From an uncultured Pelagibacteraceae bacterium (GTDB taxonomy: Bacteria > Pseudomonadota > Alphaproteobacteria > Pelagibacterales > Pelagibacteraceae): 32,957 bases of DNA. A program made the position numbers and the translations under genes. Of this stretch, positions 24,992 through 31,419 are shown one piece after another (positions within the stretch are counted from its first letter, which is position 1; each line of letters opens with the position of its first letter). Where the stretch lies: the NCBI GenBank assembly GCA_902598595.1, contig CACKCD010000010.1, forward strand, positions 1-32,957, read 5' to 3'. The notes beneath the pieces are model-generated. The model was not told where the DNA came from. It did not search any database and saw only the letters and a list, made by a program, of their open reading frames with translations.

Positions 24992-27562
24992 ATGGAAAAA
25001 TCTAGCATAGAGAATAAATCGTTTAAACCTATTTTCGTTCAAGATGAAATGAGTTCTTCGTACTTATCTTATGCTATGAGCGTAATAGTAAGTAGAGCTT
25101 TACCAGATGTTAGAGACGGACTAAAACCAGTTCATAGAAGGATTATATACGCCATGTACAAAGGCGGGTATGATTGGTCGAAGCCATTTAGAAAATCTGC
25201 AAGAATAGTTGGAGATGTTATAGGTAAATATCATCCACACGGTGATCAATCTGTTTATGATGCTTTAGTTAGATTGGTTCAAGATTTTTCTATGAGCTTG
25301 CCATTAATATCTGGCCAAGGGAATTTTGGATCTATAGACGGTGACCCACCAGCAGCTATGCGTTATACAGAAACTAAACTTGGCAAAATTGCGCAATTTC
25401 TAACTGAAGATTTAGAGAAAAATACTGTTAATTATAGAAATAACTATGATGAAACTGAAAAAGAACCAGAAGTTCTCCCGTCTCAATACCCAAACATATT
25501 AGTTAATGGTGCAGGCGGTATAGCCGTTGGTATGGCAACAAGTATACCTCCTCACAATTTAAGTGAAATTATTAATGCTACAGTAGCGTACATAGGTGAT
25601 AAAGATATTACCATCGGCCAGTTAATGAAACATGTTCCGGGTCCTGACTTTCCAACCGGGGGAATAATCATTGGAAAAGATATTTTAAAACAAGGATATA
25701 ACAAAGGAAGGGGTTCATTCAAAATAAGAGGTGAAATAGACCTCGAAGAAAAAAAAGGTGGCAGAGAATGTTTAATTATAAAGTCAATTCCTTACCAAGT
25801 TAATAAATCGATATTGATTGAAAAGATTGCACAGTTAGCAAGGGATAAAAAAATTGAAGGAATAAGAGATATTAGAGATGAGTCAAACAGAGAAGGAATA
25901 AGAGTTGTCATTGAGCTTAGAAAAGCAGTTGAACCAGAAACTATTAGAAGACAATTATATAAATTAACGAATATAGAGAGTTCTTTTGGTTTTAATACTC
26001 TTGCTATAGTTAATAACAAACCAAAAATTTTAAATTTAAAAGAATTTATATCTGAATTTTTAAAATTTAGAGAAGATACAGTAACTAAAAGAATAAAATT
26101 CGATTTAAAAAAAGCCGAAGAAAGAGCTCACATCTTAATTGGCCTTGCTACAGCTGTTGAAAATATTGATGATATAATTAAGATAATTAAAAATTCTAAA
26201 GATACAGAAATAGCTAAAAAAAATCTTTTATTAAAAAAATGGAAAATTAAGAAAAGTATTAAATTAATCAATTTGATTGAAAAGAAAAAAAATGCATCTA
26301 GCTATCAACTTTCATTAAATCAAGTAAATGCTATTTTAGAATTAAGATTACAAAAACTAACAGCCTATGGAATAGGAGAAATAGAGACTGAGATTACTAA
26401 ATTATCAAATTTGATAATAGAGTATAATAAGATTATTAGCTCTAAAAAAGAACTTTATAAACTTATTGTAAAAGAATTAGAAAATATTAAAGAAAAATTT
26501 GGATCACCTAGAAAAACAAAGATTATAGATGCAGTATTAAATTATAACATTGAAGAAACTATACAAAAGGAGTCAGTTGTTATTAGTATTACCAGCCAAG
26601 GTTATATTAAAAGAAGCCCATTAAATTCTTTAAAAGTTCAAAAAAGAGGGGGTAAAGGTAAATCAGGTATTTCGACAAGAGAAGAAGATTATGTAATTCA
26701 AATTTTTACAGCTAATACTCATACTCCAGTTTTATTTTTTTCAACGCAGGGGTTAGCATATAAGATAAAAGCGCATAAAATACCTGAAGGAACAGCCGCA
26801 TCTAAAGGGAAATCTATATTTAATATATTGCCACTGAAAAATCATCATTCTATTAGCTCTATCATGCCACTACCCGAAGACGAGTCTGAATGGAAAAATA
26901 TGATGATAATTTTTGCTACTGCAAAGGGCAACGTAAGAAAAAACACTTTGGAAGATTTTATTAATATTAATAATAGTGGTAAAATAGCAATGAAATTAGA
27001 CCAAGATGATAAAATTATTGGTGTTAAAATATGCAAAGATGATCAAGATGTTTTATTAAGCACCCAAACAGGTAAATGTATAAGATTTAAGACTAAAAAG
27101 TTAAGATTATTTAAAGGCCGATCTTCAAAAGGAATAAAAGGAATTAAATTAAATGATAAAGATAAAGTAATTTCATTATCTGTTTTAGATAATTCCAACA
27201 TTGACACAAAAGTATTGAAAAAAGATAAAAAAATTAAAAATGGAATCGATAATTTCATTTTATCTGTTTCAGAAAATGGTTACGGAAAAAGATCTTCCTA
27301 TTTAGATTATAGAGTTACAAATAGAGGCGGAAAGGGAATTATAGGTATAATTAATTCTCCAAGAAACGGAAATATAGCTGCTTCTTTAGTAGTGAGAGAT
27401 AATGATGAAATCATATTATCTACAGATAAAGGAAGCATAATGAGATGTGCGGTAAAAGAAATACGAATTGCTGGTAGAAATACTCAGGGTGTTAGAATTA
27501 AAAAACTATCTGGGAATGAGAAAGTTGTCTCAGTTATAAAAATAGAAGATAATATTCAATAA
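24992..27562 (+). CDS. gyrA: DNA gyrase subunit A
   Basis: GyrA is the DNA-cleaving subunit of gyrase, which adds negative supercoils. The catalytic tyrosine is Tyr125 (AAMRYTE). The quinolone-determining region reads HPHGDQSVYDALVR, so the position of E. coli Ser83 is Gln86, while the acidic residue equivalent to Asp87 is kept as Asp90. The C-terminal DNA-wrapping beta-pinwheel has a GyrA-box as QKRGGKG at about residue 550, with one Lys for the usual Arg. The presence of this box argues for GyrA, not ParC. At 856 residues it is typical for the group. Only two bases separate it from coaD. Confidence 0.96.
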   Translation: MEKSSIENKSFKPIFVQDEMSSSYLSYAMSVIVSRALPDVRDGLKPVHRRIIYAMYKGGYDWSKPFRKSARIVGDVIGKYHPHGDQSVYDALVRLVQDFSMSLPLISGQGNFGSIDGDPPAAMRYTETKLGKIAQFLTEDLEKNTVNYRNNYDETEKEPEVLPSQYPNILVNGAGGIAVGMATSIPPHNLSEIINATVAYIGDKDITIGQLMKHVPGPDFPTGGIIIGKDILKQGYNKGRGSFKIRGEIDLEEKKGGRECLIIKSIPYQVNKSILIEKIAQLARDKKIEGIRDIRDESNREGIRVVIELRKAVEPETIRRQLYKLTNIESSFGFNTLAIVNNKPKILNLKEFISEFLKFREDTVTKRIKFDLKKAEERAHILIGLATAVENIDDIIKIIKNSKDTEIAKKNLLLKKWKIKKSIKLINLIEKKKNASSYQLSLNQVNAILELRLQKLTAYGIGEIETEITKLSNLIIEYNKIISSKKELYKLIVKELENIKEKFGSPRKTKIIDAVLNYNIEETIQKESVVISITSQGYIKRSPLNSLKVQKRGGKGKSGISTREEDYVIQIFTANTHTPVLFFSTQGLAYKIKAHKIPEGTAASKGKSIFNILPLKNHHSISSIMPLPEDESEWKNMMIIFATAKGNVRKNTLEDFININNSGKIAMKLDQDDKIIGVKICKDDQDVLLSTQTGKCIRFKTKKLRLFKGRSSKGIKGIKLNDKDKVISLSVLDNSNIDTKVLKKDKKIKNGIDNFILSVSENGYGKRSSYLDYRVTNRGGKGIIGIINSPRNGNIAASLVVRDNDEIILSTDKGSIMRCAVKEIRIAGRNTQGVRIKKLSGNEKVVSVIKIEDNIQ

Positions 27563-27564
27563 TT

Positions 27565-28053
27565 ATGAAAACAGCTATTTATCCAGGGACATTTGATCCA
27601 ATTACATATGGTCACATTGATGTAATTAAAAAATCCTTAAAAATTTTTGATCGAGTCATTGTTGCCACAACAGACAATATTAATAAGAATTATTATTTTT
27701 CTATAGAAGAAAGACTATTAATAATTAAAAATTCATTGTTTCAAGATTTAAAATTAAATAAAAATAAAATTAAAGTAGTAGCATTTGATACTTTAACTAT
27801 AAATTTGTGTAAAAAATATAAAGCCTCTGTTATCATTAGAGGTCTTAGAGCAGTTTCGGATTTTGAATATGAGTTTCAATTAGCTGGCATGAATAAAAAA
27901 CTTAATGCATATATTGAAACCATGTTTTTAATGTCAGATGTTGAAAACCAGATTATTTCATCAAAATTTGTTAAAGAAATATCAAAATTAGACGGTAATA
28001 TTAATAAATTTGTAACTAAATCAACAGTGAAAATGCTCAAGAACAAATTTTAA
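27565..28053 (+). CDS. coaD: Phosphopantetheine adenylyltransferase
   Basis: CoaD makes dephospho-CoA from ATP and 4'-phosphopantetheine, the penultimate step of coenzyme A synthesis. The nucleotidyltransferase motif TYGH is at residues 14-17 (YPGTFDPITYGHIDVI). Substrate-binding blocks are IIRGLRAVSDFEYEFQLAGMNKKL and the ISSKFVKEI loop. The 162-residue length is normal. Its TAA overlaps the next ATG by one base. Confidence 0.96.
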   Translation: MKTAIYPGTFDPITYGHIDVIKKSLKIFDRVIVATTDNINKNYYFSIEERLLIIKNSLFQDLKLNKNKIKVVAFDTLTINLCKKYKASVIIRGLRAVSDFEYEFQLAGMNKKLNAYIETMFLMSDVENQIISSKFVKEISKLDGNINKFVTKSTVKMLKNKF

Positions 28054-28610
28054 TGAAGAAATTTATCTATTTATTTATATTCTTTTTTAGTCTATTAAAC
28101 ACTCATTCAATTGCTAAAGAAAAAATAATGATACTAAAATTAAAATACGGAGAGGTTCAAATAGAATTATATCCTGAAAAAGCTCCAAATCATGTTAAAA
28201 GATTTATAGAGCTTTCGGATCAAGGCAAATACGACAATGTTATTTTTCATAGAGTAATAGAAGGGTTCATGGCCCAAACAGGTGACGTAAAATTTGGAAA
28301 CTCTAGTAACTCAGAATTTAATTTATCTTTAGCTGGAACAGGCGGATCAGATCTACCTAATTTAAAAGCTGAATTTTCTGAAATTGCTCACACTAGAGGT
28401 ATTTTGTCCGCCGCTAGATCCGCTGATCCGAACAGCGCAAATAGCCAATTTTTTATATGTTTTGAGTCTGCTCCTCATTTAGACAGACAATATTCTGCTT
28501 TTGGTAAAGTAATCAAAGGTATGGAATTTGTAGACATGATTAAAAAAGGAGATCCGAATAGTGGATCTGTAGCAGACCCAGATAAAATTATTACTTTAAG
28601 ATCAAAATAA
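28053..28610 (+). CDS. Periplasmic cyclophilin-type peptidyl-prolyl isomerase
   Basis: This enzyme speeds proline cis-trans isomerisation during protein folding. Residues 1-21 form a signal peptide (Lys-Lys, a Phe/Ile-rich core, then HSIA as a cleavage site), so it should act in the periplasm. The cyclophilin active site is FHRVIEGFMAQTGD, with catalytic Arg67 and Gln75, followed by GGSDLPNLKAEF and SQFFICFESAPHLD. At 185 residues it is PpiA/PpiB-sized. It sits between coaD and tgt, where other alphaproteobacteria often have one or two ppi genes and then queA. Confidence 0.94.
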   Translation: MKKFIYLFIFFFSLLNTHSIAKEKIMILKLKYGEVQIELYPEKAPNHVKRFIELSDQGKYDNVIFHRVIEGFMAQTGDVKFGNSSNSEFNLSLAGTGGSDLPNLKAEFSEIAHTRGILSAARSADPNSANSQFFICFESAPHLDRQYSAFGKVIKGMEFVDMIKKGDPNSGSVADPDKIITLRSK

Positions 28611-28615
28611 CTTAA

Positions 28616-29731
28616 ATGCAAAAAGAAGAATTTTCTTTTGAGTTGTTAGCTCAAGAGAATAAAGCAAGACTAGGGAAAATCACTACACCTAGAGGAAAAA
28701 TAGATACACCCGCTTTTATGCCAGTTGGAACATTAGGAACTGTAAAAGGTGTATTTGTTGATGATCTTTTAAAAACTGGAACTCAAATTCTTTTGGGTAA
28801 TACTTATCATTTATTACTACGACCAGGAATTGATATAATTAAAAAATTTGATGGACTTCATAAATTTATGAATTGGAACAAACCAATTTTAACAGACTCT
28901 GGAGGTTATCAAATTATGTCTTTATCAAAACTAAACAAAATTGATAAAAATATTGGAGCAATTTTTAAATCACATATCGATGGAAAAAAAATTATTTTAA
29001 GTCCAGAAAAAAGTATTCAAGTTCAAAAATCTATTAACTCAGATATAATTATGGTTTTAGACGAATGCCCTAAGTTAACAAAAGACAAAAAAATTATATC
29101 AAAAGCAATTGATATATCTACTCATTGGGCTGAACGCTCTAAAATTGAATTTGGCCACAATAAATCAAAAGCATTATTTGGTATAGCGCAAGGCGGCCTT
29201 TATAAAGATTTGCGTCAAGAAAGTATCGAAAATTTAATCAACATAGATTTTGATGGTTATGCTATGGGAGGTTTAGCTGTAGGAGAGACTCAGTCTCAAA
29301 TGTTTAAAATTTTAAATGAAACAACACACTTGTTGCCTGAAAATAAACCCAGATATTTAATGGGCGTAGGTACTCCATCTGATATTCTAGGAGCTGTTTA
29401 TTATGGCATAGATATGTTCGATTGTGTTTTACCAACTAGATCGGGTAGAACAGGATTAGCTTTTACTTGGCAGGGAAAGCTAAATATTAAAAATTCTAAA
29501 TATCAAAATGATAAATTACCATTAGATCCAAATTGTGAACTAAAAGGGCTAAACAAATACTCAAAAAGTTATTTAAATCATTTAGTCAAAACCAATGAAA
29601 TGATGGCTTCAATGTTGATTTCGTTACATAATATCAATTTTTACCAGCAATTTATGAGTGAAATTAGAAAAAATATTAAGGGTGGCACTTTTGCTACTTT
29701 TTATAAAAAATATATTAACTATTTTAATTAA
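28616..29731 (+). CDS. tgt: Queuine/preQ1 tRNA-guanine transglycosylase with degenerate zinc site
   Basis: Bacterial TGT exchanges guanine-34 for preQ1 in tRNAs with GUN anticodons. The catalytic core is intact: Asp94 (LTDSGGYQ), VLDECP, IAQGGLYKDLR, the bacterial-type GGLAVGE, and the nucleophile Asp269 in DMFDCVLPTRSGRTG. The zinc site is not. Relatives have C-x-C-x2-C plus a downstream His; here the segment reads DPNCELKGLNKYSKSYLNHL, so Cys307 is kept but the next two are Leu309 and Leu312. The fourth ligand His338 (LHNINFY) is kept. Length (371) is normal and the codons are Leu CTA, two or more base changes from Cys, so sequence error is unlikely. No queA lies beside it. Confidence 0.93.
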   Translation: MQKEEFSFELLAQENKARLGKITTPRGKIDTPAFMPVGTLGTVKGVFVDDLLKTGTQILLGNTYHLLLRPGIDIIKKFDGLHKFMNWNKPILTDSGGYQIMSLSKLNKIDKNIGAIFKSHIDGKKIILSPEKSIQVQKSINSDIIMVLDECPKLTKDKKIISKAIDISTHWAERSKIEFGHNKSKALFGIAQGGLYKDLRQESIENLINIDFDGYAMGGLAVGETQSQMFKILNETTHLLPENKPRYLMGVGTPSDILGAVYYGIDMFDCVLPTRSGRTGLAFTWQGKLNIKNSKYQNDKLPLDPNCELKGLNKYSKSYLNHLVKTNEMMASMLISLHNINFYQQFMSEIRKNIKGGTFATFYKKYINYFN

Positions 29732-29738
29732 TAATTAT

Positions 29739-29765
29739 TTGAAATTCTTTCAATATGTATATAAA
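29739..29765 (+). promoter_or_regulatory. Candidate tRNA-Lys promoter
   Basis: TTGAAA (29739-29744) is followed after 15 bases by TATAAA (29760-29765), 15 bases before the tRNA 5' end. TTGAAATTCTTTCAA (29739-29753) is also a perfect inverted repeat with a three-base loop, which may instead be a weak 3' element of tgt. Confidence 0.35.
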
Positions 29766-29780
29766 AGAGAATTTCTTTAA

Positions 29781-29856
29781 GGGCCCTTAGCTCAGTTGGT
29801 AGAGCACCTCCCTTTTAAGGAGGGTGTCGATGGTTCGAGTCCATCAGGGCTCACCA
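29781..29856 (+). tRNA. tRNA-Lys (TTT)
   Basis: The 76-base gene starts GGGCCCTTAGCTCAGTTGG and ends in encoded CCA. The acceptor pairs GGGCCCT with AGGGCTC (one G-U pair). The anticodon stem CCTCC/GGAGG encloses CTTTTAA with anticodon TTT, and the T-arm holds GTTCGAGTC. It stands alone between tgt and the convergent protease gene. Confidence 0.97.
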
Positions 29857-29881
29857 ACAATTTTGTCAGAAATTAATTTAA

Positions 29882-30715
29882 TCAAATTTTTATTGGTGGG
29901 TATTTTATTATAACTTCATTTATCCAATTATTAAGATTTTCAATTCTTTTTTTACTAGAAGGGTGAGTGCTTAAAAAAACAGGTGGTTCCTTACCTTTGT
30001 TTTTTTCAGACATTCTTTGCCATAACTTTACCGACTCCCTTATATCGTAACCTGCTAAAGATGAAAAAATTAAACCTAAGTAGTCAGCTTCAGTTTCTTG
30101 TTTTCTACCAAATGGATTGAATATTCCTACTTGAAATATATCCATACCAGTATTCGAACCAATTGTATTTCGAGTTCTGTTGATTGCTCCACCTAAGAAA
30201 ATATCAGCTACAGTTGTACCCAAATTAATAGTCATTGCTTGACTTGCTCTTTCTACGGAGTGTTTTGCAACTGCATGAGCAATTTCGTGACCCATAACAA
30301 TTGATAAAGCATTAGTATTTTTTGTAATCTTTAATAATCCTGTATAGACAGCAATCTTTCCACCAGGCATACACCATGCGTTAACAACCTTATCATTATC
30401 AACAAGGACATAATCCCATTCAAAGTTTTTTGTTGGATCTTCTTGATTTTTATTTTGAAAGAAAGAACTAACAGATACTTCAATCCTTTTACCTATTTCT
30501 ATTATTTCTTTTAATTGAGGTCCATCATTTATAAGTTTTGCTTTACTTCTAAACTTTTCGTAGGCAATGGCAGCCTGCCGATTAATTTTATATTCTGGGA
30601 TAATTGAGAGTTGCTTCCTATCTGTAATAGGCACAGTAGCGCAAGATGGGAGAATTAATGAACAACAACTGCATCCAAATAAGCCAAGAAATTTTCTTCT
30701 ATTTATGTTATACAT
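29882..30715 (-). CDS. M48-family metalloprotease, probable Tat-exported lipoprotein
   Basis: The zinc protease core is clear: HEIAH at residues 143-147 (MGHEIAHAVAKHSVERASQ) and the third-ligand region QETEADYLG (206-214). The N-terminus carries a twin-arginine signal, NRRKFLG at 5-11, a Cys-rich hydrophobic stretch and a lipobox-like LPSC with Cys25, then CATVPITDRKQL, which resembles the mature start of M48 lipoproteins (CATNPVTGR-type). It should therefore be a folded periplasmic lipoprotein protease involved in envelope quality control, as the LoiP/YcaL group is (inference). Pro at position -2 of the lipobox is unusual. The other end of the gene is 25 bases from tRNA-Lys. Confidence 0.9.
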   Translation of the reverse strand: MYNINRRKFLGLFGCSCCSLILPSCATVPITDRKQLSIIPEYKINRQAAIAYEKFRSKAKLINDGPQLKEIIEIGKRIEVSVSSFFQNKNQEDPTKNFEWDYVLVDNDKVVNAWCMPGGKIAVYTGLLKITKNTNALSIVMGHEIAHAVAKHSVERASQAMTINLGTTVADIFLGGAINRTRNTIGSNTGMDIFQVGIFNPFGRKQETEADYLGLIFSSLAGYDIRESVKLWQRMSEKNKGKEPPVFLSTHPSSKKRIENLNNWINEVIIKYPPIKI

Positions 30716-30726
30716 ATTTAAGATTT

Positions 30727-30804
30727 ATGATTTTAAATAATAAATTATTAATTGCAATTTTTATCTTAATATTAGTGTTTATTGTTTATTCTAGCTACTC
30801 TTAA
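30727..30804 (+). CDS. Possible 25-residue hydrophobic mini-ORF
   Basis: A short frame starting ATG at 30727 encodes one membrane-spanning stretch (NKLLIAIFILILVFIVYSSYS) and stops three bases before the DUF502 start, an operon-like position. Against it: its DNA overlaps the promoter candidate of the divergent protease gene, it has no Shine-Dalgarno site, and A+T-rich spacers easily encode such Ile/Leu-rich peptides. Treat as unproven. Confidence 0.25.
   Translation: MILNNKLLIAIFILILVFIVYSSYS
30730..30757 (-). promoter_or_regulatory. Candidate promoter for the M48 protease gene
   Basis: On the minus strand TTGCAA (30757-30752) is followed after 16 bases by TAAAAT (30735-30730), which matches five of six -10 positions. 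It lies 14 bases before the ATG at 30715, so the leader would be about eight bases. Confidence 0.4.
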
Positions 30805-30807
30805 TTA

Positions 30808-31419
30808 ATGAAAAAACCAAATAAAAAATCTTTTTTTGCAAGACTACGTAATAATTTTATAGCTGGTATAGTTGTATTGATACCAATCAGTATAACTCTA
30901 TATTTAACTGTTTTTCTTATAAAGATATCTGGAAACATTATTCCAAAAAAAATTAATCCGAATAATTATTTACCATTCGATATTCCCGGTTTAGAAATAT
31001 TAATTGCATTATTTCTTATTACTTTTATTGGCTGGATCTCTCTTTCTTTTATTGGAAAAAAATTTTTTGAATTATTCGACAATTTTTTAAAAAGAATACC
31101 TATTTTAAGAACAATATATTCAGCTATTGGTCAGATGACTGAAACTTTTACAAAAACTGATAATAGTGAAAAAAGTGTTGTGTTGTTAGAGTATCCAAGA
31201 AAAGGCATATGGGTCGTAGGATTTGCTACTAAAGAAAATACAGGAATTATAAAGAATAAAATTAACGAAGATCTTGTAAATATTTTTGTTCCTACCACTC
31301 CAAATCCTACAAGTGGATTTTTATTAATGCTGCCAAAAAAAGATTTGATATATCTAGATGTTTCTTTTGAACAGGCCTCAAAGTTTATTGTTTCAGCAGG
31401 CACAACAAATATTGACTAA
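30808..31419 (+). CDS. DUF502 family membrane protein
   Basis: The 203-residue protein matches the DUF502 family by layout: a short basic N-terminus, a first membrane helix (about 16-41, FIAGIVVLIPISITLYLTV), a second (about 62-87, LEILIALFLITFIGWISLSF), the block RIPILRTIYSAIGQMTET, and a soluble C-terminal part with VVLLEYPRKGIWVVGFAT and VFVPTTPNPTSGFLLMLP-type sequence. The family's function is not established. It is often found beside recG in alphaproteobacteria, and here its stop overlaps the convergent recG stop by four bases. Confidence 0.9.
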   Translation: MKKPNKKSFFARLRNNFIAGIVVLIPISITLYLTVFLIKISGNIIPKKINPNNYLPFDIPGLEILIALFLITFIGWISLSFIGKKFFELFDNFLKRIPILRTIYSAIGQMTETFTKTDNSEKSVVLLEYPRKGIWVVGFATKENTGIIKNKINEDLVNIFVPTTPNPTSGFLLMLPKKDLIYLDVSFEQASKFIVSAGTTNID

